Both the position numbers and the translations under genes were made by a program. Below, one piece after another: positions 29,238-41,281 of a stretch of 45,307 bases of DNA (its first letter is position 1; each line of letters opens with the position of its first letter). The stretch spans positions 1 through 45,307 of the forward strand of contig JAQRMX010000034.1 in NCBI GenBank assembly GCA_028599125.1, read 5' to 3'. This stretch comes from Alphaproteobacteria bacterium (GTDB lineage: Bacteria; Pseudomonadota; Alphaproteobacteria; Rhizobiales; NORP267). The notes beneath the pieces were generated by a model, which was given only the letters and a program-made list of their open reading frames with translations, had not been told where the DNA came from and did not search any database.

Positions 29238-30167
29238 ATGTACGGTACAGAGAACGGAAGCAGAGGAAAGAACATCACTTCCATGAACCCGGCATCCATT
29301 CCGACTCTTGAGCATACGAGCGGACTTTCCCGATACTTCATGGCAATCAGGTGCTTTCCTCTTCTGGAAAGCAGTGAGGAATATATGCTGGCTAAACGTT
29401 GGCGTAGTCATGAAGATCTGAAAGCGGCGCATAGACTTATCACGAGTCACTTACGACTCGTTGCCAAAATTGCAATGAATTATCGTGGTTACGGCTTGCC
29501 AATCAATGAGGTTGTTTCTGAAGGAAATGTCGGGCTTATGCAGGCCGTGAAACGTTTCGACCCGGATAGGGGATTCCGCCTCTCCACTTATGCCATATGG
29601 TGGATCCGTTCCGCAATTCACGAATATATTTTACGCTCATGGAGCCTTGTTAAGCTCGGTACGACCTCCAGCCAGAAAAAACTCTTCTTCAACTTGCGCA
29701 AAATCAAAGGGCAGATATCAGCCTTTGATGAAGGGGATTTGTGCCCTGATCAAGTTAAACAGATCGCGGACAGATTGGGCGTCAAAAAAGATGATGTCAT
29801 TTCCATGAACAGGCGTATAGCCGGGGACAAATCCCTCAATTCTCCTATCGGCTATGCGAAAAACAATGAAGGAAACAGCGAATGGCAAGATCTACTCGCT
29901 GACGAAAGCATGAGTCAAGAACAAAAACTCGTGGAAAACGAGGAATTATTGCACCGTCGTGCGGCACTTTCTGTCGCACTCGCAAGTCTAAAAGAACGGG
30001 AAAGGCGTATCTTTGAAGCAAGACGCCTTACTGAACCCTCTCTGACTCTCGAAGAACTCAGTAAAGAATTCAAAGTGAGCAAGGAACGAATCAGACAAAT
30101 TGAAGTTCGTACGCTCAAAAAAATTCAAACAACCATAGCCCAGCAAGAAAAAGCCGATATTAACTGA
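29238..30167 (+). CDS. rpoH: RNA polymerase sigma-32 factor (start could be the downstream Met near 29283)
   Basis: EEYMLAKRWRSHEDLKAAHRLITSHLRLVAKIAMNYRGYGLPINEVVSEGNVGLMQAVKRFDPDRGFRLSTYAIWWIRSAIHEYILRSWSLVKLGTTSSQKKLFFNLRK (RpoH box) and C-terminal HTH. Confidence 0.96.
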   Translation: MYGTENGSRGKNITSMNPASIPTLEHTSGLSRYFMAIRCFPLLESSEEYMLAKRWRSHEDLKAAHRLITSHLRLVAKIAMNYRGYGLPINEVVSEGNVGLMQAVKRFDPDRGFRLSTYAIWWIRSAIHEYILRSWSLVKLGTTSSQKKLFFNLRKIKGQISAFDEGDLCPDQVKQIADRLGVKKDDVISMNRRIAGDKSLNSPIGYAKNNEGNSEWQDLLADESMSQEQKLVENEELLHRRAALSVALASLKERERRIFEARRLTEPSLTLEELSKEFKVSKERIRQIEVRTLKKIQTTIAQQEKADIN

Positions 30168-30446
30168 CCTATCATGAAAAGTATTAGGTTCAGGTCTCAC
30201 GGTCAACATCTCCCAAATTCCAGACCTTCTCCAAATCCAGAAAGAGTCTGGGACGCATTTCTCCGTTACCGCGCTGAAAGTAGGACAAAAACAGTGAAAT
30301 TACGACCTCCCTGATAAAAAGACTCAGAAAAGAAAACAGTGGCACGGATACCGTTGCTTCAGGATAAAATCAACACCCCCATGGCCTTCTTCACACTCCG
30401 AAGACCTCGATCTCCCGCCTTTGATTTTAAGGAGGAAAAATTAAAT

Positions 30447-32249
30447 TCAGGAATCCTGTTCCCATTGCTTCAAGGCAAGATCAATGACCTCCCGGTCTTT
30501 CTTCACGCTCAGCATACCCCGGTCTTCACCTTTAAAAATAATCGGGATCATCATCCAGCCATCTTTTTTCAATTGCTCCAGATTATAAGAAAGGTCTTCC
30601 TGATTATTGAGAAGACTGATCGTAAATCTGTCCTTCTTGGTCAATGCAAACGCCCCATAACGCAAAGCGGCACCATCCGGGACATCAAATGCATTGCTCA
30701 TCGTGATGATCCCGATACTCTCCATTAGACGAGAAAACTCAATTTTTGAACTGCTATGCTGAAAAATTTCAATGAAATGGCTAGCAGAGATACTAGAATC
30801 ACTATTCCGCTTCATCCGCATCTCAAAAACAGTATCATGACCAGAAATATCAACAAAAAAACTGAGTACTGCGTCCTGGCCTTCACCTTCAACTGTCCAT
30901 TTCGAAATCCCGGAAAAACGATCCAGTACAGGAAGATTTTTCAAAGGCGGCGTTTCAATCGAGAAAAAGGCTTGCTGAAAACCGTTTCCAAGCTGCAGCA
31001 CACGCTCCTGAGATTTAAGGGGTCGTTTAACAGAGGAAAAAGAAGAATCTAAGAGAAGGGATGGCGGAACAAAAGAGGCAGGCGATGATGATGATACTTC
31101 AGATACAGAATCGGGCGAGACAGAAGAATTCAGAAACCACGAAAAAGCGCCCATCTGTTTTCCTATACCTTTAACACTAACCTTATTTGCGCTTATAAAA
31201 AAATAAGCCACCCCGAAAATAACAAACGAAAACGGAACGGAAAGCAAAAGAATCTTCTTGTTCACACGCCCCGTTACCCAAAACCAACGGGCAAGAAAAA
31301 AGCCTGAAGCTCCTGTCTTTGAATCATTACCTGTATCTGTTAATTCTTCTGAAGAAACAGAACTCTTACCTGAAGACGAAGAGGGAGAATCTGTAGCCGT
31401 AACCATAGCCGTGGCAGCTGAAGGCGAAAGACAAACCAGATCAGACTGATCTTGTTCCGTGATCTCCTTCTTGCGAAATACGGAGGCAGTACGTTCCTTC
31501 AGTATCTCTACCAACGGCTTACCAGAAAAAGCAGAATCATTCGTTTCTACGGGAATCGAACGGACTTGAGCAGACGCAATCCCCTTACGTACAGTTGAGA
31601 TCCAGTTCCTTGCCGCTGAAGGAGAAGAAGGAGAAGGAACATTCCGATGCATATTATGCACAGGGCCGCTATTTTTGAGCATCGCTGCAGCTGTAGCCTC
31701 CTTCCGCTGAAAAGCAGACTGCAGAGCAGAGCGAGACCCTGATGAAGGCATAGCGTCCCTTGAGGACACAGCCGCTCCCAAAGATACGCCGGACTTTCTA
31801 TTATTATCAGACCGCACCGGAGAAGAAAAAGAAGGCGATGGTAGCGGCGAAGCAGTGCCGACAGATTCTCCCGCACGTGCACCCTGATCCAACGGCACAA
31901 AAAAACCATTCCCCTCAGAAGAAACATCAGAGAGACCTTCCGCAGGAGAAACAGCATCCTGTATCTCTGCTTCCAGCCTCGCAATAGCCTCTTCAAAAGA
32001 AAGAAGATGAGTCTTCTTCTCATCATCATCTGAAACAGACTGATTCATCCCCTCGAATTGCAAAAGAAGGGCTTTCCGCGCGCGCTTATACAAAACCCGG
32101 CGCTCCTCCTGGCCAAAAACACCAAGACTCTCAGTATTGCGCTTCAAAAGGAAATAAAATCTATCTACGAGACCTGACGTTTCCAAAGGAATGCCCCCTC
32201 CACAGATAAAAAGATAAAAATCTAAACTCTTCAAGACTGCAAAAAGCAA
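30447..32249 (-). CDS. Ser-rich low-complexity single-pass membrane protein of unknown function
   Basis: 600-aa ORF: conserved-looking N-terminus (DRFYFLLKRNTESLGVFGQEERRVLYKRARKALLLQF), long Ser/Pro/Ala-rich linker, TM KKILLLSVPFSFVIFGVAYFFI, C-terminal domain WTVEGEGQDAVLSFFVDISGHDTVFEMRMKRNSDSSISASHFIEIFQ. Confidence 0.8.
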   Translation of the reverse strand: MLFAVLKSLDFYLFICGGGIPLETSGLVDRFYFLLKRNTESLGVFGQEERRVLYKRARKALLLQFEGMNQSVSDDDEKKTHLLSFEEAIARLEAEIQDAVSPAEGLSDVSSEGNGFFVPLDQGARAGESVGTASPLPSPSFSSPVRSDNNRKSGVSLGAAVSSRDAMPSSGSRSALQSAFQRKEATAAAMLKNSGPVHNMHRNVPSPSSPSAARNWISTVRKGIASAQVRSIPVETNDSAFSGKPLVEILKERTASVFRKKEITEQDQSDLVCLSPSAATAMVTATDSPSSSSGKSSVSSEELTDTGNDSKTGASGFFLARWFWVTGRVNKKILLLSVPFSFVIFGVAYFFISANKVSVKGIGKQMGAFSWFLNSSVSPDSVSEVSSSSPASFVPPSLLLDSSFSSVKRPLKSQERVLQLGNGFQQAFFSIETPPLKNLPVLDRFSGISKWTVEGEGQDAVLSFFVDISGHDTVFEMRMKRNSDSSISASHFIEIFQHSSSKIEFSRLMESIGIITMSNAFDVPDGAALRYGAFALTKKDRFTISLLNNQEDLSYNLEQLKKDGWMMIPIIFKGEDRGMLSVKKDREVIDLALKQWEQDS

Positions 32250-32411
32250 AGTCCAGAGCCAATAAGAGACACAGAACTAAATGTACCTCTAAAAAACAGG
32301 AAACAGAAGACTCAAAAAAACCTCTTCATTTTAACACGCATGGAGCGGATAACAATCCAGTTAAATTAATAATATATAAATAAATCATTTCTTCAAAAAA
32401 TAAATAAAATT

Positions 32412-33704
32412 TCAGCCATGAAAGGGATCAAGAATGAGAATTGTGTCATCCCGCTCAGGACTGGTTGATAACATCGCGACAGGTACCCCTACAAGGCTTT
32501 CTATACGCCGGATGTAGGCAACCGCTCGCTCAGGCAGATCCTCCCATTTCCGTATACCAGCTGTCGATTCACGCCATCCTTCATGCGTCTCATAAACCGG
32601 TTCAACACAACTCTGTGCATCCTGTAACATCGGAAGATAATTGATCTCCTGACCTTCAAAACGGTAGGCAATGCAGATCTTGATTTCATCAAAATTGTCC
32701 AGAACATCAAGTTTCGTGAACGCAAGTCCATCAATCCCGCCAACACGCACACTCTGGCGCGTCAATACTGCATCAAACCAGCCACAGCGGCGCTTGCGGC
32801 CCGTCACAACGCCAAACTCACGGCCATAGATGCCTAACATATCGCCAAACGTGTTACTCTGCTCCGTTGGAAATGGTCCCCTTCCAACGCGAGTCATATA
32901 AGCCTTCGCAATACCAAGAACATAATCAAGATTACGCGGTCCCATTCCCGAACCCGTAGCGGCCTGTCCTGCAACTGTATTGGATGACGTTACAAAAGGG
33001 TAAGTTCCGTGATCAACATCAAGCATCGTGCCCTGTGCACCTTCAAAAAGAATCCGCTTACCAGCTTTCTGACACCCTTCCAAAACCCTGCAGGATGAAC
33101 CCATATAAGGCAAAAGCCTCTCCGGAAAAGAAAGCAGATAGTCCAGTAAATCACTTGCTTCAACAGCAGACTGACTAAAACCGCGACGCAATGCGTTATG
33201 ATGCGAAAGGAGATGAATAACTTTGTCGTAGAGGGTATCAGGGGACGACAGATCCACAAGGCGAATAGCTCGCCGACCAACTTTGTCTTCATAAGCAGGA
33301 CCGATACCGCGCATAGTCGTCCCAATGCGCGGCTCCCCCTTGGCATTTTCCTGCAAAGCGTCCAGCTCCTGATGCACAGGTAAAATCAAAGACACATTTT
33401 CTGCAATACAAAGATTATCAGACGTTATTGATACGCCCTCTCGCTGCAACTTCTCGATCTCAGAGATCAACGCCTGCGGATCAACAACAACCCCGTTGCC
33501 AATTATCGACAATTTCCCCTTTCGGAGCACACCCGAAGGCAACAGATTCAGTTTGTACGTCGTTCCATCAATTACAAGCGTATGGCCCGCATTATGTCCC
33601 CCCTGAAACCGCACAACAACATCTGCGCGATGCGATAACCAGTCAACAATCTTTCCCTTTCCTTCATCACCCCATTGCGAACCAACAACAACAACATTAG
33701 CCAT
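32412..33704 (-). CDS. purA: Adenylosuccinate synthetase (start inferred at 33704, within ORF 32412-33743)
   Basis: [100 protein letters not shown]. Confidence 0.97.
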   Translation of the reverse strand: MANVVVVGSQWGDEGKGKIVDWLSHRADVVVRFQGGHNAGHTLVIDGTTYKLNLLPSGVLRKGKLSIIGNGVVVDPQALISEIEKLQREGVSITSDNLCIAENVSLILPVHQELDALQENAKGEPRIGTTMRGIGPAYEDKVGRRAIRLVDLSSPDTLYDKVIHLLSHHNALRRGFSQSAVEASDLLDYLLSFPERLLPYMGSSCRVLEGCQKAGKRILFEGAQGTMLDVDHGTYPFVTSSNTVAGQAATGSGMGPRNLDYVLGIAKAYMTRVGRGPFPTEQSNTFGDMLGIYGREFGVVTGRKRRCGWFDAVLTRQSVRVGGIDGLAFTKLDVLDNFDEIKICIAYRFEGQEINYLPMLQDAQSCVEPVYETHEGWRESTAGIRKWEDLPERAVAYIRRIESLVGVPVAMLSTSPERDDTILILDPFHG

Positions 33705-34227
33705 CTTCACGCCTTTCCCTCTGAATTTACTTACGAAACTCACAGATCATACAAGTTTCAAAATAAGCAACATCCCGGAATAATCAGTCACACACACCGA
33801 TCTGCCAAAAACCGCATGAGCTATTTCTAGAAACATAAAGCACTGATAAAGAACATATTTTAGAAAAGGCTGGAATAAAAAATAGAAAAAACAAGTTTAA
33901 AAAATAAAAAACCTTCGTCCAGAAAGCCCTGAAGCCCATCATACAACCAAAAAAACGGAACCGCCTGAATAAAAAACAAACGCCAACAGCATTCGAGTAT
34001 AGACAAAAATGCACCCGCTTCAATACGCAAGTTAATAAATATGAATAAATCAGGTGATCGCTGGAATGATCGCGTGCAAACAGGACGAAAAGACAAAAAA
34101 GACGCAAAACTAACTTCGCTCTCCTCCCTTCATCATCGTCTGCACAATCCCGACAGACAATACAGGAAGCACCCTAAACTCAAAAACAATTCAAAACCAA
34201 ATCTTCGGATGTATAAACACTGCGACT

Positions 34228-35568
34228 TTAAGCGCAAAGCTCAATAGCCACAGCAATATCCTCTACAATCTCCTGAATAAGACTCTTGTCATCACCCTCA
34301 GCCATCACACGAATTAGCGGCTCCGTCCCCGAACGACGAACAAGCAAGCGACCATTCTTGCACAAACGCCTGTTTCCTGCCTCAATCGCCTTACGGACAC
34401 GGTCATCTTCCAAAAGATAGACATTATTAGTCTGAATATTGCGCAGAACCTGAGGAAGCAAATCAAAAGTCCCACATAATTCACTCACTTTCATCTTCTT
34501 TTCAACAACCATGGACAGAATCTGCAATGCCGCAACAAGACCATCTCCCGTTGTTGAAAAATCAGACAGAATGATGTGGCCGGATTGTTCGCCTCCTAGA
34601 TTATAACCACAACGACGCATATGCTCTAATATATGACGATCACCAACTGCTGTCCGTTCCAGAGCCAAACCCTGCCTCTTTAAAAAGCGCTCCAGACCAA
34701 GATTCGACATAACTGTGGCAACGACACCACCGGAAGAAAGCCGGCCACTCTTGTGCCAGGAATCCGCAATCAAACCAATAAGATGATCTCCGGCAATAAC
34801 ATTGCCTTTCTCATCAACAATAATCAGACGGTCCCCATCTCCATCCAATCCAATCCCGATATCTGCCCGATCCGCACAAACCTCCCGGCACAAACCAGCA
34901 GGAGACGTGGAACCACATTGTTCGTTAATATTCAGACCATTCGGCTTATCATTAATCGCAATGACCTCAGCACCCAACTCCCATAACGCCGCAGGCGCAA
35001 CCTTGTAGGCCGCACCATTGGCGCAATCAACCACAATACGCAAACCCTCAAGACTGAGGTGACGGGGAAAAACATGTTTGACAAACTCAATGTAACGCCC
35101 CTGCTCATCATCAACCCGGCGCGCCCTTCCAATATCAGACACCGCCGCACGCCTGCTTGACAGATCTTGACAGAAAAGGGACTCAATCTCTCCCTCAACT
35201 TCATTTGACAATTTACAACCATCCGGACCAAATAATTTGAGGCCATTATCGTAATAAGGGTTGTGCGAAGCCGAGATCATCACGCCGATATCCGCACGCA
35301 ATGAACGGGTCAACATCGCCACCGCTGGGGTCGGCAGAGGACCAAGGAGAAAAACATCCACCCCTACAGACGTAAAACCCGCAACAAGCGCTGATTCAAT
35401 CATATAGCCGGATAAACGTGTATCCTTGCCAATAACCACACGGTGGCGATGGTCACCGCGCTTAAAATATAAGCCCGCCGCCATGCCAATTTTAAGAGCA
35501 AGTTCAACTGTCATGGCATCACCATTAGAACGCCCACGAATACCATCAGTTCCAAATAGTTTATACAT
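34228..35568 (-). CDS. glmM: Phosphoglucosamine mutase (start inferred at 35568)
   Basis: [66 protein letters not shown]. Confidence 0.96.
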   Translation of the reverse strand: MYKLFGTDGIRGRSNGDAMTVELALKIGMAAGLYFKRGDHRHRVVIGKDTRLSGYMIESALVAGFTSVGVDVFLLGPLPTPAVAMLTRSLRADIGVMISASHNPYYDNGLKLFGPDGCKLSNEVEGEIESLFCQDLSSRRAAVSDIGRARRVDDEQGRYIEFVKHVFPRHLSLEGLRIVVDCANGAAYKVAPAALWELGAEVIAINDKPNGLNINEQCGSTSPAGLCREVCADRADIGIGLDGDGDRLIIVDEKGNVIAGDHLIGLIADSWHKSGRLSSGGVVATVMSNLGLERFLKRQGLALERTAVGDRHILEHMRRCGYNLGGEQSGHIILSDFSTTGDGLVAALQILSMVVEKKMKVSELCGTFDLLPQVLRNIQTNNVYLLEDDRVRKAIEAGNRRLCKNGRLLVRRSGTEPLIRVMAEGDDKSLIQEIVEDIAVAIELCA

Positions 35569-35680
35569 AATCAAATCATCACGATCCAAAGTTCAAAAAG
35601 ATACCAGAAACGACAAAGCACAAATCAACCTAAAATGTAAACCCATTCCAGAGAATGCGCCCTCCCCATCGATCGCCTTC

Positions 35681-36721
35681 TTAGCTCAGGCCACACACAG
35701 CCAGCCAGCTCAAAAGAGCCTGGCGGGTCGCAGCAACATCATGCACCCGTAAAATCTGCACACCTTGTGCCGCTCCACATAATCCCATGGAAAGAGAGCC
35801 CGCAACACGTTTAATAGGAGCATTGACACCTGTTACATAACCAATCGTCTTCTTGCGCGATACGCCAAGCATGAGGGGGACACCAAGCCCATGAAAAAGA
35901 GAAAGACACCGCATTAGTTCGAGATTCTGCTCCAAGGTCTTCCCAAAACCAATACCTGGATCAATAATCAAACGATCACGTGTGATGCCGGCAGATTCAG
36001 CTCTGTGTATATGAGAAGATAATGCATCATAAACGTCAAGTACCACATGTGAAGAGCTCCTCACACTCTCTTCACGAAAAGAGAAAGAATGCATCAAAAC
36101 GACATTGCAAGAGCAACAAGCCAGAACAGAAGCCGCCTCCTGATCATAAGAAAGTGCTGAAATGTCATTGATCAGCGCAACACCAAACATCGCCGCTTCC
36201 GACATAAGCGAAGCCTTCCGTGTATCAACCGACAAGAAGGCACCCTCTTTCTGCAATTCCTTCAAAACAGGAAGAACACGCGCCCGTTCCTCCTCAAGAG
36301 AGACCGGATGAGAACCCGGCCTGGTCGATTCCCCTCCGATATCAAGAATGTCGGCCCCTTCAGAAAGGAGACGACGGGCATGAATTACCGCACATTCCGG
36401 ATCAAAAAAAGCGCCTCCATCAGAAAAAGAATCAGGAGTTACGTTAACAATACCCATGATTAAAGGCACTCGCATCGCAGCAAACCGACCAAGGGAACGC
36501 GATGACGTCACCGCATTAACACAATCCCGCAACTCAACAGATCTCACATCCCGGAGTTCCCGAACCGTCATATAGCGGCTCCTTACACCCCGCTTTTCCC
36601 TTTCAAGAATCAGTCCCCCTGTGAAATAAAGAGGACCACCCGCAAGAGGAAGCAAATCCGGAGAGTTTAATTCTGCGAAAGATAGAAAACCAACAGGTTG
36701 AAAATAAAGACCTGATTCCAT
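35681..36721 (-). CDS. folP: Dihydropteroate synthase
   Basis: LIMGIVNVTPDSFSDGGAFFDPECAVIHARRLLSEGADILDIGGESTRPGSHPVS; LINDISAL; IDPGIGFGKTLEQNLELM; GVSRKKTIG. Confidence 0.95.
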   Translation of the reverse strand: MESGLYFQPVGFLSFAELNSPDLLPLAGGPLYFTGGLILEREKRGVRSRYMTVRELRDVRSVELRDCVNAVTSSRSLGRFAAMRVPLIMGIVNVTPDSFSDGGAFFDPECAVIHARRLLSEGADILDIGGESTRPGSHPVSLEEERARVLPVLKELQKEGAFLSVDTRKASLMSEAAMFGVALINDISALSYDQEAASVLACCSCNVVLMHSFSFREESVRSSSHVVLDVYDALSSHIHRAESAGITRDRLIIDPGIGFGKTLEQNLELMRCLSLFHGLGVPLMLGVSRKKTIGYVTGVNAPIKRVAGSLSMGLCGAAQGVQILRVHDVAATRQALLSWLAVCGLS

Positions 36722-36836
36722 GAATAACAGCCTGAAGAAAGACCCTATCCTGTCTCAACGAGAAGGAAAGACACAGGGCTACCGATAACGCAACATACCA
36801 TAGCGAGATTACAAAAAAAGCAGCCAACAGCTCATC

Positions 36837-38783
36837 TCATACAACGTCTTCCGGTGAACTATCTTCCAGTTCAGGATCATCCTTCTCCCTTACTTTCCTT
36901 CCCTTTCCTGCAACCGGAACAGAAGAAGAGCAGATTTCTGGCTCATTTTTCTCACTTTCACGGACAGGAGGATCACCCTTTAGCAAATCCTCAATTTCTT
37001 TACCCGAAAGAGTCTCATACTCCAAAAGGCCCATCGCCAAAACTTCAAGAGCCTCCCTGCGGCTTGTTAAAATCCTCCGGGCCTCCTGAAGGGCCTCATC
37101 AATAAAACGTCGCATCTCCCCATCAATTTTCTGCGCTGTCGCCTCAGATATATTCTGTTGACGAGCCACCGAATGACCAAGAAAGACTTCTTCCTGATTT
37201 TCTCCGTACATAACCGCACCAAGCTCATCAGAAAAACCCCAGCGCGTTACCATTGAGCGTGCCAAATGAGTTGCCTGCTGAATATCCGACGCAGCGCCGG
37301 AGGTCACATTCTTCCAGCCAAAAATCATTTCTTCAGCCACGCGTCCTCCCATCATAACAGTAAGCCGCGATGTCATCTGTTCAAAACTGAGAGATAATTG
37401 ATCACGTTCAGGAAGTTGCATGACCATCCCAAGTGCCCGGCCACGTGGAATAATGGTTGCCTTGTGCAGAGGATCAGAAGCAGGAACAGACAAAGCCACA
37501 AGAGCATGACCAGCTTCGTGATAAGCCGTGAGGCGCTTTTCCTTTTCATTCATCACAAGAGACCGGCGCTCGGCGCCCATAAGAACCTTGTCCTTGGCAT
37601 CTTCAAATTCCTGCTGCGTAACCAGACGCCTGGAACGACGAGCTGCAAGCAAAGCTGACTCATTAACCAAATTCATCAGATCCGCACCGGAAAAGCCAGG
37701 AGTCCCGCGCGCAATCATCTTTGAATCCACGTCTGGGGCAATGGGAACTTTGCGAATACGAATATGGACTTTCAGAATCTTTTCACGACCAAGAATATCT
37801 GGATTGGGAACAACAACTTGGCGATCAAAACGACCGGGACGCAGTAGGGCCGGATCAAGAACATCCGGACGGTTGGTCGCAGCGATCAAAATGACCCCTT
37901 CATTGGATTCAAAGCCATCCATCTCCACCAAAAGCTGATTTAACGTCTGCTCACGCTCATCATTGCCACCGCCAAGACCAGCACCACGATGCCGACCAAC
38001 AGCATCAATTTCGTCAATGAAGATAATGCAGGGGGCATTCTTCTTTGCCTGTTCAAACATGTCACGTACGCGGCTTGCCCCCACGCCAACAAACATTTCC
38101 ACAAAATCAGAACCAGAAATCGTAAAAAAGGGAACATTTGCCTCACCGGCAATCGCACGTGCCAATAATGTCTTGCCGGTCCCGGGAGGACCAATCAGAA
38201 GGGCTCCCTTGGGAATCCTTCCTCCAAGACGCTGAAATTTACTTGGATCACGCAAAAACTCAACAATTTCCTGAAGCTCTTCTTTTGCTTCGTCAACACC
38301 TGCTACATCCTCAAATAAAACACGACCATGTGTCTCGGTAAGAAGCCGTGCTTTTGAACGACCAAAACCCATCATCTTCCCACCGGATCCCTGCATTTGC
38401 CGTAGGAAAAAAATCCAACCAACAATAAAAATGATCATCGGCAAATAAGATATAAACAAATTAAAAAGAGATAAGAGGTTCTTTTCTTTCTCTTTTACAA
38501 AAATCAGCACATCCTTGTCACGGAGACGAGCCGTCAAGTCCGTTCCCTGCGGGATCATTGTCCTGAAACGTTTACCATGTTTCAGATGTCCTATAATGAC
38601 CTGGTCTTCAATTGTCACATCTTTCACATGACCGGAATCAACACTCTTAAGAAATTCAGAAAAAACAATCTCTTGCGTCTTGACGTTCTGCGCCTGTCCC
38701 TGAAACATCTGATAAAGTACGACCAACAACAAACAAAGGATCGACCACAAGGCAAAATTGCGTAAATTTTTGTTCATATTCAT
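36837..38783 (-). CDS. ftsH: ATP-dependent zinc metalloprotease FtsH (start inferred near 38783)
   Basis: Two TM segments, [69 protein letters not shown] (HExxH). Confidence 0.97.
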   Translation of the reverse strand: MNMNKNLRNFALWSILCLLLVVLYQMFQGQAQNVKTQEIVFSEFLKSVDSGHVKDVTIEDQVIIGHLKHGKRFRTMIPQGTDLTARLRDKDVLIFVKEKEKNLLSLFNLFISYLPMIIFIVGWIFFLRQMQGSGGKMMGFGRSKARLLTETHGRVLFEDVAGVDEAKEELQEIVEFLRDPSKFQRLGGRIPKGALLIGPPGTGKTLLARAIAGEANVPFFTISGSDFVEMFVGVGASRVRDMFEQAKKNAPCIIFIDEIDAVGRHRGAGLGGGNDEREQTLNQLLVEMDGFESNEGVILIAATNRPDVLDPALLRPGRFDRQVVVPNPDILGREKILKVHIRIRKVPIAPDVDSKMIARGTPGFSGADLMNLVNESALLAARRSRRLVTQQEFEDAKDKVLMGAERRSLVMNEKEKRLTAYHEAGHALVALSVPASDPLHKATIIPRGRALGMVMQLPERDQLSLSFEQMTSRLTVMMGGRVAEEMIFGWKNVTSGAASDIQQATHLARSMVTRWGFSDELGAVMYGENQEEVFLGHSVARQQNISEATAQKIDGEMRRFIDEALQEARRILTSRREALEVLAMGLLEYETLSGKEIEDLLKGDPPVRESEKNEPEICSSSVPVAGKGRKVREKDDPELEDSSPEDVV

Positions 38784-38961
38784 CCTTCTGGCCACAGCAC
38801 AGATCAAACCAGGAAGAAACGCCGCAACGCAAAACTGGTCCGAACCCCAAACCACTCTCTACTCACCCCCGCTTAGAATAAAGCGAGTGGCAGCACTTGC
38901 CAAGTCTAACACGCAGTCACGAAATAAACTGAAAAATTATCCCGCTTTTCAAAAAAAAGAT

Positions 38962-40332
38962 TCAATCATATTTTTGATCTGTAAGCAAAAGCTCAGACTC
39001 CAGACCGACAAAAACCACATCCGGACATCCCTCTGATTCGGGTAAAATCAGGGGCGGCGCGGCAAGAAAAACATCACCTCTCCACACAGATGGACAGGTG
39101 CGTCCGATCACAGATGAAAAGCGATGTTTTTCCTTTATCTGAACCATTTCTGACCATCCGCAGACGCCAAGTGCCTTGATTTTTACAGGACCGGGTGCCA
39201 CCGCACTCAAACGAACATGAAACCGGCCATCCCACAAAACATCATCCCCCGGCTTAACATTAATTTCCGGCAAACCATGCCTCCCAAATTCCCTCCAGAT
39301 CAAAATATTATCCCTGCCGATATCAATACAGCAGCCATGGAGAGTCCGCCGCCCGGAGCCCCCTGTAGCAATCACATAAGCCAGAGCCTCACTAGAACGG
39401 GCACGAGGACGTACAGACTGACCTCCCACAAGCATCAGCGCCTTTACAAGCAGACGCAATATCAATTCTTCAGGCGCCTCACACAAAATCGAACGATCCA
39501 GAATACAAAAACCCGCAGGATCAAAGCGTGCAGCACGAGCAGAAAGGTGAACAACCATAGAAGATAAAGCCGTTCGCACACGGCGCATACGACGTGCTGT
39601 ATCAGCCAATCGCCGAGCCGTCAGGCCCTCAGAAGACATTGCAGGAAAAAGAGAGCGAAAACGAACACGTGCAAAACCGAAATCATGATTGCCCGGATCA
39701 TCCAGGAACGGATGACCAGACGCCTTAACTGTGGCACGCAAGCGTCCAACAGGCACGTTCAGGAAAGGACGACAAAGACGAAGTCCTGAAACCCGCCTCT
39801 CCGTCTCCATCCCGGAAAGCCCGTCAACACCGGAACCACGGCTAAGACGTAAAAGAAAGGTCTCCGCCTGATCTTGCAAATGATGCCCCGTAAACAAGCA
39901 CCCTAATTTGTGCTTCCGGCACGCCTCTAACAGAAGACGATAACGATTCTCCCGTGCAATTTCCTGAATATTTGAAATCGGCTTCCGGCCACACCAGGAG
40001 AGATATTGGCAAGGCAAACCAAGACCGCCAGCCCATTCAGAAACCTGAAGGGCGACAGAATCAGAACCTGGACGCAAACCATGATCAACAGTCAAAACGA
40101 CAACAGTAGAAGACAGATTCATCCTGCTATGCCAGGACGCAACAGTCAGCATCAGTGCAACAGAATCACACCCCCCGGAAACAGCAAGGCCAATCCCCTT
40201 TTCATGAAGCCAAGGCGTAAACAATTCAGAAATTTCTTCCCCGGAAAGGGGCGCAAAAGGATCAACAACCGACACGCACCGCCTCTTGAATAGCTTGAGA
40301 CCTGATCCGGGAAGACGCATGGGGATAAGCAC
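38962..40332 (-). CDS. tilS: tRNA(Ile)-lysidine synthetase (true start may lie downstream, e.g. GTG near 40275)
   Basis: PP-loop GIGLAVSGGCDSVALM, VDHGLRPGS, ARENRYRLL, TGHHLQDQAETFLLRLSRGSGVDGLSGM. Confidence 0.93.
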   Translation of the reverse strand: MLIPMRLPGSGLKLFKRRCVSVVDPFAPLSGEEISELFTPWLHEKGIGLAVSGGCDSVALMLTVASWHSRMNLSSTVVVLTVDHGLRPGSDSVALQVSEWAGGLGLPCQYLSWCGRKPISNIQEIARENRYRLLLEACRKHKLGCLFTGHHLQDQAETFLLRLSRGSGVDGLSGMETERRVSGLRLCRPFLNVPVGRLRATVKASGHPFLDDPGNHDFGFARVRFRSLFPAMSSEGLTARRLADTARRMRRVRTALSSMVVHLSARAARFDPAGFCILDRSILCEAPEELILRLLVKALMLVGGQSVRPRARSSEALAYVIATGGSGRRTLHGCCIDIGRDNILIWREFGRHGLPEINVKPGDDVLWDGRFHVRLSAVAPGPVKIKALGVCGWSEMVQIKEKHRFSSVIGRTCPSVWRGDVFLAAPPLILPESEGCPDVVFVGLESELLLTDQKYD

Positions 40333-41176
40333 GCTTCAACATCGAAAAACCAGAACAAGCCGCCTCCGTTTCATCAAGCCTGGCAAAGGAAATCGCAAGA
40401 CGCAACAAGCTATGAGTTCTTCTCTCATCATTTGTATCATTCTGGTAAATCTTCAGAAAAATATCAGCCGCATCACGAAAATTACCCTGTAAAAAATAAC
40501 TTTGTCCAAGCCAGTAATGCGCACGAAAAGCACGCTCATCGTCCGGATACGTATCCATAAAAGACCGCAGAGCCTTTTGCGCTTCTACATAATTTCCTTG
40601 CAAAATAAAAGTGTACACCTCTTCATAAGAGTAGGGAATGAAACGCCCATCGCCCGGATCTGAAAACAGATCATTGACAATATTTCCTTCCCCTTCACCA
40701 GAAAAACGAACAGAAGAAACAGAAGGCATCACATCCACAGAGACCGAACGAACCGGAAGCAAAGAGCCACGAGAACCCTCTCCGGAAGACAAAACCTTAT
40801 CTTCCCCTTCCTCCCACAGAGAATAAAAATCAACTCGTTCCAAAGGATCCGCCTCTACTTTTCTCTTGAAATCCGAGCGCGTGCCTATACGGGATTGTAA
40901 CTGATCAAGGCGAAAAGAATGCTCCTCCACTTTGCCCGTCATATCACGTAACTGCATCTCCACTTCATTAAGCCGCGTACTCACAGGATCCACAAGTGTG
41001 AAAATATCTTGAGCAGAGGCCACACTCCCCCAGATCATAGACGCCGGAATGATCAGACAAAGCAAACTCAGATCCCGCCACAGGGAAAGAAAAGAAGGAA
41101 AAAAACAAGCATAGCAAAAAGAAAAAAAGCGCGTATTCATAACGTTAATACCTTTCCTGCTTGTATAAAAACACAA
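40262..41176 (-). CDS. cpoB: Tol-Pal system coordinator CpoB/YbgF-like
   Basis: N-terminal coiled-coil (VSTRLNEVEMQLRDMTGKVEEHSFRLDQLQSRI), C-terminal TPR repeats (YTFILQGNYVEAQKALRSFMDTYPDDERAFRAHYWLGQSYFLQGNFRDAADIFLKIYQ); adjacent to pal. Confidence 0.9.
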   Translation of the reverse strand: MCFYTSRKGINVMNTRFFSFCYACFFPSFLSLWRDLSLLCLIIPASMIWGSVASAQDIFTLVDPVSTRLNEVEMQLRDMTGKVEEHSFRLDQLQSRIGTRSDFKRKVEADPLERVDFYSLWEEGEDKVLSSGEGSRGSLLPVRSVSVDVMPSVSSVRFSGEGEGNIVNDLFSDPGDGRFIPYSYEEVYTFILQGNYVEAQKALRSFMDTYPDDERAFRAHYWLGQSYFLQGNFRDAADIFLKIYQNDTNDERRTHSLLRLAISFARLDETEAACSGFSMLKRAYPHASSRIRSQAIQEAVRVGC

Positions 41177-41281
41177 AACTTTCTTAAACGCAGAACCAGA
41201 AAGAACAGAAAGAAGAACTGTTTACCAGCAGACACTTAAAGGCAGAAACACAAAGCGGCAACAGGCGAAAACAACCGCTTA

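Noticed and set aside
30218-30253. CCAGAC...GTCTGG inverted repeat downstream of rpoH as a terminator
   Set aside because: Only 6 bp with a long loop and no T tract; not convincing.
31547-32029. 160-aa ORF (and + strand 31258..31449, 31760..31987) inside the Ser-rich protein
   Set aside because: Alternative frames of a low-complexity Ser codon run; explained by composition.
37528-38235. Long antisense ORFs within ftsH (37528..37938, 37963..38235)
   Set aside because: Shadow ORFs of a conserved gene; Arg/Ser/Pro-rich with no family match.
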